64,000 bases of DNA from NCBI GenBank assembly GCA_009720755.1, contig WNKV01000019.1, forward strand, positions 58,031 to 122,030. Direction: 5' to 3'. This DNA is from Rhodoplanes serenus (GTDB lineage Bacteria; Pseudomonadota; Alphaproteobacteria; Rhizobiales; Xanthobacteraceae). The notes under the pieces are model-generated. The model was given only the letters and a program-made list of their open reading frames with translations. It was not told the DNA's origin and made no database searches. The position numbers and the translations under genes are program-made. How positions within the stretch are numbered: position 1 is the first letter of the stretch; every line of letters begins with the position of its first letter. Positions 26,856-37,838 of the stretch are shown here, one piece after another.

Positions 26856-27270
26856 GGGAAACGATCCGGGACATCGCCGCGGGATGTGACGCTCGTCCCG
26901 AGGCAGCGGGTTCAATTTTCATCGCATTCGATAGATCAGAGCCCGTAATGATTTCGTTAGCTCGCCCCTCTGTTTTTCCGTTATCGACGCACGGAATCCC
27001 AGGCCGGTTCTTCCGTTTAGATCCTTTGTATGAAATCTCGGCACCCAACGGCTGGGTGTGCCGTGATGAGGATCTGCCGTGGAAGCTCGCCGTGCCGGCG
27101 TGCGGCCGCGATCGCGAGGAAGGGCGACGCCCGCGGCCATTCGGCGAACGCCGGGTCGGCCTGCCGGAATTGCATGAAAAGAGGTGAGGGAGATAAGCGA
27201 CGGGAGCATCGGCTCGACCGCCGGAGGAGGATCGGGCCGCCGCGCGGCCCGATCCGATCGTGGTGACGCC
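26856..27270. other. Intergenic region between the two receptor paralogues
   Basis: No gene is supported in these 415 bases. It holds the upstream region of the first receptor gene, an A/T-richer patch at 26915-27040 and the stop hairpin of the second receptor at 27229-27255. Confidence 0.6.
27229..27255 (-). terminator. Hairpin after the second receptor paralogue
   Basis: Perfect 12-pair stem GGATCGGGCCGC / GCGGCCCGATCC with a three-base loop, 15 bases past the receptor stop. It has no T-run on the minus strand. Confidence 0.6.
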
Positions 27271-28947
27271 TCAGGCGGCGCGGACCGAGGCGAGGAACCG
27301 CGCCACCTCGGCCTTCAGGCGAGCGCTCTCGCCGGCCAGCGATTGGGCCGAGACCAGCACCTGCGAGGACGCCGAGCCGGTCTCGGCGGCGCCGTGATTC
27401 ACCTGGGTGATGCTGCCGGCCACCTCGGTGGTGCCCTGGGCGGCCTGCTGGACGTTGCGGGCGATCTCGTTGGTCGCCGCGCCCTGCTCCTCGACGGCCG
27501 CCGCGATCGACGAGGCGATCTCGGCGATGCGGTGGATGGTCGAGCCGATCTCCTTGATCGAGACGACGGAGTCGCGGGTCGCCGCCTGCATGCTGGAGAT
27601 CTGCGCCTCGATCTCGCCGGTGGCCTTGCCGGTCTGGGCCGCCAGCGTCTTGACCTCCTGGGCGACGACCGCGAAGCCCTTGCCGGCCTCGCCGGCGCGT
27701 GCCGCCTCGATGGTCGCGTTCAACGCCAGCAGGTTGGTCTGCTCGGCGATGGCGGTGATCAGCTTGACGACGTCGCCGATGCGCTGCGCCGCCTGCGACA
27801 GCTCGGTGATGCGCATGTCGGTCTGGCGCGCCTGCTGGACCGCCTCGTCGGCCACCCGGGTCGACTCCTGCACCTGGCGGCCGATCTCGGTGACCGACGA
27901 CGCCATCTCGTTGCTGGCCGAGGCGACGGACTGGACGTTGACCGACGCCTCCTCGGACGCGGCCGCGACCCGGGTCGAGAGCATCTGGGTGTTCTCGGCG
28001 GTGCGGCTGAGCGAGCTGGCGGCCGACTCGAGCTCGGTCGAGGCGGCCGTGACGGTGGCGACGATGCCGCCGACCGCCTTCTCGAAGGAGTCCGCCATGG
28101 CGTTCATGGCGGCCTTGCGCTCGGCGGCGGCGCGGCGATCGGCCTCGGCCTTCTCCTCCGCCTCCTGGGCCGCCTTCTCGGTGGCCTTCACCTTGAAGGC
28201 TTCGACCGCATCGGCCATCTGGCCGATCTCGTCCTTGCGGCCGAGGCCGGGCAGCACCACTGAGAAGTCGCCGTCGCCGAGCTTGCGCATGGCGGCCACC
28301 AGGCCGAGCAGCGGCCGCACGACGCCGATCAGGGTGGTCCACAGCGAGATGACGAGAGCGACCACGCCGACCGCGAGAGTCACCATCATGATGATCTGGG
28401 CGAGCGAGAAGCTGCGATCGGACTCGGTGTACGCGGCACCGGCCTCGATGATCTGAAGGTCGACCGTCTTGCCGATCGCCTGGCTGATCGGATCGATCAT
28501 CTGGTAGAGCCGCTCCAGCACGAAACGGTCGAGCGCGGCCTTGTCCTTGCGGCGCAGGGTGGCCAGCAGCTCGGCTTTCGCCTCGTCGGCGGCGCGCATC
28601 AGCCGTTCGGCCTCGGTGGCGAGCTGGCGCTCGGCGGCATTCATCTGGGTCGCCGTGTAGGCCGACCAGAACGTCTTGATGGTGCCGGTGGCGGTCTCGA
28701 CCGCGGTCGCGCCGGCGTCCCAGTCCATGTTGCCGTTGCGGACCTTGTGGGCGGTGTCGACGATGTTGATGGCGTAGAGGTCGGCAACGCCCTTGAGGTC
28801 ACGAAGAGGCTTCACGCGGTCGTTGAAGACGGTCTGGAGACCCTGATGGGACACCCGCGATGCATACCAACCGACACCTGCGGTGCACACGAAGGCGACG
28901 AAAAGCAGAAGAATCGAGGTGAGCAGCTTGCTCCTGACCGAGGTCAT
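27271..28947 (-). CDS. Methyl-accepting chemotaxis protein, four-helix-bundle sensor (B)
   Basis: A 558-residue receptor with the same plan and length as its neighbour at 25179-26855. TM1 is [19 protein letters not shown]; the sensor contains [33 protein letters not shown] is followed by a linker and the tip [31 protein letters not shown]; it ends FLASVRAA. Sensor halves are clearly related but diverged (for example [19 protein letters not shown] against [19 protein letters not shown]), pointing to tandem duplication then change in ligand range. The start at 28947 has AAAGG upstream. Confidence 0.94.
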   Translation of the reverse strand: MTSVRSKLLTSILLLFVAFVCTAGVGWYASRVSHQGLQTVFNDRVKPLRDLKGVADLYAINIVDTAHKVRNGNMDWDAGATAVETATGTIKTFWSAYTATQMNAAERQLATEAERLMRAADEAKAELLATLRRKDKAALDRFVLERLYQMIDPISQAIGKTVDLQIIEAGAAYTESDRSFSLAQIIMMVTLAVGVVALVISLWTTLIGVVRPLLGLVAAMRKLGDGDFSVVLPGLGRKDEIGQMADAVEAFKVKATEKAAQEAEEKAEADRRAAAERKAAMNAMADSFEKAVGGIVATVTAASTELESAASSLSRTAENTQMLSTRVAAASEEASVNVQSVASASNEMASSVTEIGRQVQESTRVADEAVQQARQTDMRITELSQAAQRIGDVVKLITAIAEQTNLLALNATIEAARAGEAGKGFAVVAQEVKTLAAQTGKATGEIEAQISSMQAATRDSVVSIKEIGSTIHRIAEIASSIAAAVEEQGAATNEIARNVQQAAQGTTEVAGSITQVNHGAAETGSASSQVLVSAQSLAGESARLKAEVARFLASVRAA

Positions 28948-29321
28948 GGCATTGCCTTTGCTGATAATCGGAACGGAAGTCGGCATCGAGCGGAGGGGAA
29001 TGGTGAGGTGGGCTGACCCGGGCGGCGACTAGCCGAACTAAGCAGAGTTGAGTTTCTTTTTCGTTATTATTGCCAATGCCTTATTGGCTAGCCGCTTGGA
29101 TCTAGCCGTCACGGCCGTGTCGGTGCTCGACATCGGTGCTCGACAAACGATAGGGCGGGTGCCGGGGGCCGGATCGGGCACGGAGCCGGCCATCGGCCCG
29201 GCGGGAGGCGGCGTCCGCGGCGATGCCCGGCATGGATGCCCGGCATGGTCACATCGGCCCGGCGCCGTCTCGTGCCGGCGCGCCATCGGACGGCGAGCGG
29301 TTCGCTCGGCCGCCGGCCGGA
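28948..29321. other. Intergenic region between a receptor gene and parE, with short tandem duplications
   Basis: No gene is supported in these 374 bases. They hold a T-rich patch (29051-29070), the inverted repeat GCCAAT-N5-ATTGGC (29072-29088), and two independent perfect 13-base tandem duplications, TCGGTGCTCGACA at 29120-29145 and GATGCCCGGCATG at 29222-29247. Confidence 0.65.
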
Positions 29322-31415
<2,094 letters not shown>

Positions 31416-31641
31416 CGGACTGTCGTGTCGGGGGGAGCGGACGAATCGGAGGCCGCACTATGCCACGTGGCCGGGCGAAGGTGTGGCGCGATCGATGCGG
31501 GCACGATCTGGTGGCCCGCAACCTGTGGTGTGCATGGCTCGCGTCGGACCCCGGACCGGGCGTGCGGCGATCCTCGGGTTGTGATTTGCCGTATTATGCA
31601 ACCATAGCAGAATGCTCCCCCCACCGTGGGAGGAGGACCGC

Positions 31642-33006
31642 ATGCAGAGCCCGTCACCCCGTCGCCCCATCTCGGTGCTCGCCGTGCTGCCGAGCCAGGA
31701 GCCGCTGATCGATTCGGCGATGGCGACCCTCGAGCGCCGACCGCCGCGCATCCCCTTGGAGGAGGCAAAGACCCCGCCGGGGCTCGTGATCGATCCCGAC
31801 TTTCCGGCTGTTCCGATCGGCACCGGCGTGCCCGGCGAGATGTCGCTCGAAGCCGTGGCGCCGACGCAATCGCGCGACTTCGTGGTGCGCGCCTTCGTCG
31901 AGGTGTCCGATCCCTCCGAGGTGCCGGTCGAGCAGAACGGCCGCCCACTGTTCGCCGACCCGCTGATCGCCACGTTCCCGACCTGCCCGGGCAGTCCGGC
32001 GGTGGGCGGCGTCCCCGACGTCGAGGCCCGCCTCCGCACGGCGGCCTTGGCGGGGCGTGGTCTGGATGGGCAGGGCGTCGCGATTGCGGTGCTCGACACC
32101 GGCATCAACCTCGCACATCTGCGATCCAAGCTCGGCACTGTGCCGCTCTTCGATGCCGGCAACTCGTGGACGCCGCCGCGCGGCACCACCGCGCCCGGCA
32201 CCTATCCGGTCAATCACGGCACCATGTGTGCCTTCGATGCGCTGATCGCCGCCCCGAAGGCGACGCTGCTCGATTTTCCGATCCTCTCCACCCGGGTGCC
32301 GGGCGGCGCCATGACGGGCTCCACGCTGGCGGTCGCGGTCCAGGCTTTCGCCCAGCTCATCGCCTTCTGGGGCGTCGCCTTCGCACCGGGCGGAGCGCCG
32401 CGCTACAAGGCCCTGGTGGTGAACAACAGCTGGGGCGTCTACCACCCGAACTGGGATTTTCCGCCGGGCCATCCGGGCCGCTACATCGACAATCCGCGCC
32501 ACCCGTTCCAGGGCCTCGTCTCGGTGCTGGCCGGGGCCGGCGCCGACATCCTGTTCGCGGCCGGCAATTGCGGTGCGGATTGCCCGGCGAACCAGTGCCA
32601 GGGGCGGGTCACCGGGACCATCATGGGGGCCAATGCGAGCCCCGACGTGCTGACGCTCGCCGGCTGCGACGTCACCGACACGCGGGTTGGCTACTCGTCG
32701 CAGGGGCCGTCGATCGCCGGCCTGTATCAGCAGAAGCCGGACCTCACCGCCTACACGCATTTTCTCGGCTCGGATGCGTTCGGGCCGGGCGTGCCCGACA
32801 ACGGCACCTCGGCGGCTTGCCCGGTGGCGGCCGGCTGCGTCGCGGCGCTGCGCACCAAGCTGACGCCGCAGGCGGTGCCGCCGCCGAACCTGTTCGCCCA
32901 GCTCACCGCCACGGCCCGCCAGGTCGTCCCGAGCCCCGGCTGGAACGGCGACTATGGGCACGGCATTATCGACCCGGACGCGGCCGCCGCGGGCTTCGGG
33001 GTCTGA
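31642..33006 (+). CDS. Subtilisin-like (S8) serine peptidase, no signal peptide
   Basis: S8-family peptidase of 454 residues with all catalytic elements: Asp in AVLDTGINLAHL, His in VNHGTMCAF, the oxyanion Asn in ILFAAGNCG, and Ser in DNGTSAACPVAAGCVAAL. There is no export signal and the first 130 residues carry no recognisable propeptide, so the enzyme may be cytosolic. The start at 31642 has GGAGGAGG six bases upstream. A 107-residue gene follows 46 bases later in the same orientation and may be its partner. Six or more cysteines near the active site (CGADCPANQC) are unusual for a cytosolic subtilase. Confidence 0.88.
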   Translation: MQSPSPRRPISVLAVLPSQEPLIDSAMATLERRPPRIPLEEAKTPPGLVIDPDFPAVPIGTGVPGEMSLEAVAPTQSRDFVVRAFVEVSDPSEVPVEQNGRPLFADPLIATFPTCPGSPAVGGVPDVEARLRTAALAGRGLDGQGVAIAVLDTGINLAHLRSKLGTVPLFDAGNSWTPPRGTTAPGTYPVNHGTMCAFDALIAAPKATLLDFPILSTRVPGGAMTGSTLAVAVQAFAQLIAFWGVAFAPGGAPRYKALVVNNSWGVYHPNWDFPPGHPGRYIDNPRHPFQGLVSVLAGAGADILFAAGNCGADCPANQCQGRVTGTIMGANASPDVLTLAGCDVTDTRVGYSSQGPSIAGLYQQKPDLTAYTHFLGSDAFGPGVPDNGTSAACPVAAGCVAALRTKLTPQAVPPPNLFAQLTATARQVVPSPGWNGDYGHGIIDPDAAAAGFGV

Positions 33007-33052
33007 TGGCAGGACCGCCGGGACCGGCGTGCCGCACCGGGAGAATGGCCCG

Positions 33053-33376
33053 ATGGGCGCGCCGAAGACCGCCCTGATGACCGTGACGGGGGCCGAGCGG
33101 CCGCCCAGCCTGGCGGAGGCGGCGGCCGAGCTGGGGCTGACGGCGGACGCCCTCAACCCGGAGTTCGGCGTGGTGCCGATCGATCCGGCGCGGCGGCTGT
33201 TCGCCGTCGAGGTGTGGGCGGACCGGCTGGCCGTGCCGGGCGCGCCGCTCACAGGGGACGATGCGGCCCGCGACGGTGCGACCGGCGACGACTATCGTGG
33301 CCCCTATGCCAATCCCGAGATCGCCCCGTTCGGGCTCGGCCCCTCCGGCCGGCCCGCCAAGCCGCGAAAGCCCTGA
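33053..33376 (+). CDS. Small protein paired with the S8 peptidase, unknown
   Basis: I do not recognise a named family. The 107-residue product has a predicted alpha-beta first half (LAEAAAELGLTADALN, then FGVVPIDPARRLFAVEVWAD) and a flexible tail with the pattern DYRGPYANPEIAPFGLGP. GGGAG lies nine bases before the start. It is the last gene before the convergent tetR gene and is probably cotranscribed with the peptidase. The size and placement would fit an inhibitor, chaperone or substrate of the peptidase; this is inference only. Confidence 0.6.
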   Translation: MGAPKTALMTVTGAERPPSLAEAAAELGLTADALNPEFGVVPIDPARRLFAVEVWADRLAVPGAPLTGDDAARDGATGDDYRGPYANPEIAPFGLGPSGRPAKPRKP

Positions 33377-33427
33377 CCGACCGTTCGAACCGACGGCACG
33401 GACGCCCGGCCGGAGGTGGCGCCGCCG

Positions 33428-34087
33428 CTACGCGACCGCGATCGCGCGCATTCCGGCCAGGAACGCCCGTACCCGGGTGTCGACCACGGTCGGCATGTCG
33501 GCCGGCACCGGCAGCCGATAGATCCAGCGCCGCACGCCGATGTAGAAGAACGAGCTGTGCAGCGCCCACACCACCTCCAGCTCGATTGCCTGCCGCTCTG
33601 GCGAGGGCGGCGGCAGGCCGAGATCGGCCCGCACCTCCTCCAGGATCGGGCACAGGATCCGATCGTGCAGCATCGACAGGTAGCGCTGGTTGATCTGCGG
33701 CTCCTCCATGGCGCCGAACATGAAGATCCGCACCCACTCGTTGGCCGTGATGGCCTCGGTGTAGCTCTCGAAGTACGCCACCAGCCGGTCGCGGATCGGC
33801 CTTGATCGGTCGCGGATCAGGGTCTCCCACTCGGGATTCCAGCGCGACAGGTAGACCTCCCGGTAGATCCGGTCGATCAGCGCCTGCTTGTTCGGAAAGT
33901 AGCGGTACAGCAGCGGCTGGGTGACTCCGCAGTGGGCCGCGATGTCGCGGGTCGACACCGCGAATCCCTTCAGCGCGAACAGCTCGATGGCACGTTCGAC
34001 AATCTGCGCCTCGCGCTCGTGGCTTTGCAGATAGCGGCGCGGTGCGGCCGGCCGGGTCCCTACGGTGTCGATCATGGAGGCGATCAT
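33428..34087 (-). CDS. TetR/AcrR-family transcriptional regulator
   Basis: A 219-residue regulator with the TetR helix-turn-helix at residues 25-70: IVERAIELFALKGFAVSTRDIAAHCGVTQPLLYRYFPNKQALIDRI. The ligand-binding part is helical and Trp-rich (FESYTEAITANEWVRIFMFG). It is divergent from the catabolic/transport operon starting at 34229. A perfect 22-bp palindrome lies 13 bases upstream of its start, overlapping the operon promoter, so autoregulation and repression of the operon are likely. An alternative start at 34075 would remove four residues. Confidence 0.93.
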   Translation of the reverse strand: MIASMIDTVGTRPAAPRRYLQSHEREAQIVERAIELFALKGFAVSTRDIAAHCGVTQPLLYRYFPNKQALIDRIYREVYLSRWNPEWETLIRDRSRPIRDRLVAYFESYTEAITANEWVRIFMFGAMEEPQINQRYLSMLHDRILCPILEEVRADLGLPPPSPERQAIELEVVWALHSSFFYIGVRRWIYRLPVPADMPTVVDTRVRAFLAGMRAIAVA

Positions 34088-34094
34088 ATCCCAC

Positions 34095-34124
34095 TTGACA
34101 AAATGATCGATCGATCATTTTATA
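34095..34124 (+). promoter_or_regulatory. Promoter of the cupin-hydrolase-ABC operon
   Basis: TTGACA (34095-34100) exactly matches the -35 consensus and TTTATA (34119-34124) serves as -10 with an 18-base spacer. The spacer is the TetR operator palindrome, so bound repressor would block polymerase. It lies about 105 bases before the first gene. Confidence 0.65.
34100..34121. promoter_or_regulatory. TetR-type operator, perfect 22-bp palindrome
   Basis: The arms AAAATGATCGA and TCGATCATTTT are exact reverse complements with no spacer. The site lies between divergent tetR and operon genes and overlaps the operon promoter, the classic arrangement for TetR-family repressors. It also contains three consecutive GATC steps. 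Confidence 0.8.
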
Positions 34125-34228
34125 GATTGATAATTTGATCTGGATCAAGGATCTCGATCTGGCTCGCTGTAGCCTGATAAGTTTTGGTCGAGGTCCAACA
34201 ACGAACAGCGTTCAAAGGAGGACCCCCA

Positions 34229-34780
34229 ATGGCCGCAATCGTTCCGCGCGTGGTGTCGCGACAGGAGATGGAGGGGCGTATCGCCCGCTTCGACACGCTC
34301 GAGGGCGCCAGCGCCGGCCTCCCCGACATGGCGCACCCCGAAGGCGCGCGCACGCTGATCAACGTCATCGGCTTCAAGCCGCCGGCGGACGAGCCCGGCG
34401 CCCATTCACCGGTCGGCCAGTCGGCCGCCGCGATGGCGGCGATCCCGATCAACGAGGGTTTCAATCTCGGCTTCGCCAAGTGCAAGCCGGGCACCGGCGC
34501 CTTCTCGCACTATCACGACACCAACGAGACCTTCATGCCGCTGACCGGGCAGTGGCGGTTCTACTACAACGAAGGGCCGGACGAGGCGCATGTGGACCTC
34601 GGCCCCTACGACGTGATCTCGATGCCGGTGGGCATCGCCCGCCGCTTCACCAACATCACGCCGGGCGACCCGGAGGCGGAGAGCCTGCTGCTCTACGTCA
34701 TTGCCGGGGACGCGCCCAAGGCGGAGTTCACGCCCAAGGCGATGGCCAAGATCGAGGCCCACGACCCGGCCGCGCGCTAG
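34229..34780 (+). CDS. Cupin-domain protein, first gene of the TetR-linked operon
   Basis: A 183-residue protein with one double-stranded beta-helix cupin domain around residues 85-155. Cupin motif 1 is complete: GAFSHYHDTNETFMPLTG provides two His and one Glu metal ligands. In motif 2, PVGIARRFTN, the usual His is Arg, so the metal would have three ligands or a different role. The function may be a dioxygenase, isomerase or ligand sensor. GGAGGA precedes the start. The hydrolase gene follows nine bases later. Confidence 0.87.
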   Translation: MAAIVPRVVSRQEMEGRIARFDTLEGASAGLPDMAHPEGARTLINVIGFKPPADEPGAHSPVGQSAAAMAAIPINEGFNLGFAKCKPGTGAFSHYHDTNETFMPLTGQWRFYYNEGPDEAHVDLGPYDVISMPVGIARRFTNITPGDPEAESLLLYVIAGDAPKAEFTPKAMAKIEAHDPAAR

Positions 34781-34789
34781 AGCGCCGAG

Positions 34790-35659
34790 ATGGACGGACC
34801 CGACCTCGCCCCCTTCGCGTCCGTCGGCACCGGAACGGTCACCGCGCCCGACGGCGTCCGCCTGTCGGTGGCGGACCGCCCGGGCGCTCGGCGGCCGATC
34901 CTGCTGCTGCACGGGCTGCTGCAGTCGCACCTCGCGTTCCGGCCGCTGTTCGCGGCTCCGGCTCTCGCAGACTTCCGGCTGGTGGCGCCGGACCTGCGCG
35001 GGCACGGCCGCTCGGACAAGCCGGAGGCGCCGGACGCCTATCGCGAGCCAGCCCGCTGGGCCGGCGACGTCGCCGCCATTCTGGACGCCTGCGGCCTCGC
35101 GCGGCCCCTCGTGGTCGCCTGGTCGTATGGCGGGCGGGTGCTCGGCGACTATCTCGACACATTCGGCGGGGCGGCGCTCGGCGGCTGCGTCTTCGTCGCC
35201 GCCACGCTGCGCACGCTGCCGGAGCATTTCGCGCCGGATCTCGGCGCGGTGTTCTCGGCGGTCTGCTCGGACGACTGGCGCGAGGCCACCGACGCCCTGC
35301 GCGCCTTCGCGGCCGCCGTCGTGCCCGAGCCGTTCGGGCGTGAGCGGGAGGAGGGGCTGGTGGCGGCGGCGAGCGTGCCGCTGCCGGTGCGCCGCGCCCT
35401 GATGGGCCGGCCGGCCGACTACGAGGCGAGCCTGGCGCGCCTCGCCTGTCCGGTGCTGGTGCTGCACGGCGCCCGCGACGCCGTCGTCCGGCCCGCTCAG
35501 TCGCAATGGACGGCGCGCATCACCGGCGCGCCGCTCGACCTTTGGGACGACGCCGGGCACGCTCCGTTCGCCGAGCATCCCGGCCGCTTCGCCGCCCGCC
35601 TCGCTGCCTTCGCGACAGAACTGGACCGACGGCCAACGTCGGCCTCGACCGACGCCTGA
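34790..35659 (+). CDS. Alpha/beta-fold hydrolase
   Basis: A 289-residue hydrolase with the oxyanion HGLLQSHLAF, DLRGHGRSDKP, the nucleophile elbow WSYGGR (Ser), an acid in HGARDAVV and the catalytic His in AGHAPFAEHPG. Similar enzymes open enol-lactones, cleave C-C bonds in meta-pathway products, or act as esterases. The absence of a signal peptide and its place between a cupin gene and an ABC transporter suggest it works on an imported compound or its oxidation product. It starts nine bases after the cupin gene. Confidence 0.9.
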   Translation: MDGPDLAPFASVGTGTVTAPDGVRLSVADRPGARRPILLLHGLLQSHLAFRPLFAAPALADFRLVAPDLRGHGRSDKPEAPDAYREPARWAGDVAAILDACGLARPLVVAWSYGGRVLGDYLDTFGGAALGGCVFVAATLRTLPEHFAPDLGAVFSAVCSDDWREATDALRAFAAAVVPEPFGREREEGLVAAASVPLPVRRALMGRPADYEASLARLACPVLVLHGARDAVVRPAQSQWTARITGAPLDLWDDAGHAPFAEHPGRFAARLAAFATELDRRPTSASTDA

Positions 35660-35683
35660 ATTAAAATCAAAGGGAGGAAGTCC

Positions 35684-36928
35684 ATGATCACCGAGACCCG
35701 GAGCGGTCCCGATCGTCGCCGCCTGCTCGCCGGCGGCACCGCGCTCCTCGCGTCGGCGTTTGCCGGCCGGCTGTCGGCGCAAGGCGCGGAGCCGATCAAG
35801 GTCGGCTACATCGTGCCGCTGACCGGCGCCTACGGGGCGGACGCCACCATCCAGGTCAAGGGGGCGGAGGTCGCCATCGCGCGGTTCAACGAGGAGGGCG
35901 GGCTCGCCGGCCGCATGGCCCAGCTTCTCGTCCGCGACGACAAGCTCAATCCCGGCGAGGCCAGCACCCGCGCCCAGGAGCTGATCGAGCGCGAGAACGT
36001 CGCCCTGATCGCCGGCTGCTTCGGCGCACCGATGCTGGCCGTCAACGCGGTGACCCGGCAGCGCGGCGTGCTCTACAATCCGGTCGGGGCCTCCGACGCG
36101 ATCGTGTCGGCGTCCGACTGGTCGGCGACCACGTTCCACGAGGGGCCGACGCCGTTCATGCTGGCGGGGGCGCTGGCCCGCTACGTCGTCCCGACCCTCG
36201 GCGGCTCCAAGCGCGTCGCCCTGCTGGTGTCCGACTACGTATACGGCCACGAGATGGTACGCGGCTTCGTGCCCGTCGCCACCTCGCTCGGCGCCGAGAT
36301 CGTCGGCGAGGTCCGCCATCCACTCGGTGCCACCGACTACTCGTCCTACTTCCCGCGCCTGCTCGCCATGAAGCCGGACCTCCTGGTGGTCATGAGCTTC
36401 GGCCGCGACCAGCAGATCACCTTCAAGCAGGCGACCGAGTTCGGCGTAAAGCGGCAGATGCGCATCGCCGCGCCGCAGCTCGTCCACACGGCCCGTATCA
36501 TCGATGGCCATTCGCACTACGAGGGCATCGTCGGCGGCACCGGCTACTACTGGGGCATCGAGAACGAGATCCCCTCGGCGAAGGCGTTCAACGACCGCTT
36601 CCGCCGAATGCACGGCGGCCAGAACCCGTCCGACTACGCCGCCGTCGGCTTCGCCAGTGTGATGGCGCCGCTGATCGCCATGCGCAACGCCGGCACCACC
36701 GAGACCAAGGCGGTGGTCGCCGCCCTCAAGGCGCTCCGGTACGACCTCTACAAGGGGCCGCAGCACTACCGCGCTTGCGACCAGCAGGCCGTGCAATCGA
36801 TCCTGATCATCACCTCCAAGCCGCCCAAGGAGGCGTCCGTCAAGGACGACATCTTCAAGGTGCTGGCGGTGGAGCAGGGGTCGGAAGACCGCCTCGCCTC
36901 CTGTGCGGCGCTCGGCCACAAGACCTGA
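35684..36928 (+). CDS. LivK-type ABC transporter substrate-binding protein
   Basis: Periplasmic binding protein of the branched-chain amino acid/amide class, 414 residues. It has a Tat-like signal (PDRRRLLAGGTALLASAFAG) and a mature start IKVGYIVPLTGAYGAD. The family segments NEEGGLAGR..LLVRDDK..P and a VALLVSDYVYGHEMVRGF stretch are present. Members of this subgroup bind amides, urea, aromatic acids or amino acids; the ligand is not readable. GGGAGG precedes the start. The permease gene begins nine bases after its stop. Confidence 0.93.
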   Translation: MITETRSGPDRRRLLAGGTALLASAFAGRLSAQGAEPIKVGYIVPLTGAYGADATIQVKGAEVAIARFNEEGGLAGRMAQLLVRDDKLNPGEASTRAQELIERENVALIAGCFGAPMLAVNAVTRQRGVLYNPVGASDAIVSASDWSATTFHEGPTPFMLAGALARYVVPTLGGSKRVALLVSDYVYGHEMVRGFVPVATSLGAEIVGEVRHPLGATDYSSYFPRLLAMKPDLLVVMSFGRDQQITFKQATEFGVKRQMRIAAPQLVHTARIIDGHSHYEGIVGGTGYYWGIENEIPSAKAFNDRFRRMHGGQNPSDYAAVGFASVMAPLIAMRNAGTTETKAVVAALKALRYDLYKGPQHYRACDQQAVQSILIITSKPPKEASVKDDIFKVLAVEQGSEDRLASCAALGHKT

Positions 36929-36936
36929 GCCCCGCC

Positions 36937-37818
36937 ATGGACATCACCCTCGATCTGGTTCTCCAGCAGGCGGTGACCGGGCTGGCGCTGGGCGCCGTCT
37001 ACGTCCTCGTCGCCGTCGGCCTGTCGCTCATCTTCGGCCTCCTCACGGTGGTCAACTTCGCGCACGGCGCCTTTTTCATGGTCGGCGCCTATGCGGGGAT
37101 CGCGACCCACGAGTACACCGGCAGCTTCCTGGCGGCGGGCGTGGCGGCGGTCGTCGTCTCGGCTCTGATCGGAGCCTTCAGCGAGCGGGTGCTGGTGCGC
37201 CCGCTGTACGGGCGGGGCATCGACTATCCGTTGCTCCTCACCTTCGGGATCTCCTACGTGCTGGTCGACGCCGCCCGCATCCTGTTCGGCCGGCAGGGCC
37301 TGTCGATCGATCTGCCAGAGGCTCTTCAGGGTGGCATCGATCTCGGCTTCGGCTACTTCCCGCTCTACCGGATGCTGCTCGTCGCCGGCACGCTGGTGCT
37401 GCTCGCCCTGCTGTGGCTCGGCATCGAGCGGACCCGCTGGGGCCTGATCATCCGGGCCGGCGCCCGCGACCCGCTGATCCTGCGCGTCCTCGGCGTCGAC
37501 GTCTCGCGGGTCTGGCTGGCGATCTTTGCGTTCGGGGCCGGCCTGGCCGGGCTCGCCGGCATCCTGGCGGCACCGCTGCGCGGTGCCACGCCCGAGATGG
37601 GCGACGGCGTGCTCGTCTCGGCCTTCGTGGTGACGGTGGTCGGCGGCATGGGATCTCTCGCCGGCGCGGTGGTCGCCGGCTTCGGGCTCGGCGTGGCGGT
37701 GAGCCTGACCACGCTGTTTGCGCCGGCGTTCTCTGATCTCGCGATGTTCGTCTTCATGGCCATCGTGCTGCTGGTGAGGCCGAACGGCCTGTTCGGCCGC
37801 GCCGGCCTCTTGTCCTGA
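36937..37818 (+). CDS. livH: LivH-type ABC transporter permease
   Basis: Inner-membrane permease of 293 residues with about eight hydrophobic segments. It opens with LVLQQAVTGLALGAVYVLVAVG and includes GLLTVVNFAHGAFFMVGAY, PLLLTFGISYVLVDAARILFG, RAGARDPLILRVLGVDVSR and VVGGMGSLAGAVVAGFGLG. These match the LivH family of branched-chain amino acid importers. The symbol denotes the family only; the substrate is unknown. It lies nine bases after the binding-protein gene and 20 bases before the second permease. Confidence 0.93.
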   Translation: MDITLDLVLQQAVTGLALGAVYVLVAVGLSLIFGLLTVVNFAHGAFFMVGAYAGIATHEYTGSFLAAGVAAVVVSALIGAFSERVLVRPLYGRGIDYPLLLTFGISYVLVDAARILFGRQGLSIDLPEALQGGIDLGFGYFPLYRMLLVAGTLVLLALLWLGIERTRWGLIIRAGARDPLILRVLGVDVSRVWLAIFAFGAGLAGLAGILAAPLRGATPEMGDGVLVSAFVVTVVGGMGSLAGAVVAGFGLGVAVSLTTLFAPAFSDLAMFVFMAIVLLVRPNGLFGRAGLLS

Positions 37819-37838
37819 TCCGCCGGGAGATCGCCATC

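Noticed and set aside
29038..29286. 82-codon frame in the receptor B-parE intergenic region
   Set aside because: It spans both 13-bp tandem duplications, has no ribosome site and no domain.
34100..34121. GATC-rich palindrome considered as a replication or methylation feature
   Set aside because: It is a single site overlapping -35/-10 elements between divergent tetR and operon genes, which fits an operator better; no DnaA boxes or iterons are nearby.
34406..36919. 837-codon frame antisense to the cupin-hydrolase-binding protein genes
   Set aside because: It overlaps three well-supported genes and has an Arg/Gly/His-biased composition typical of shadow frames.
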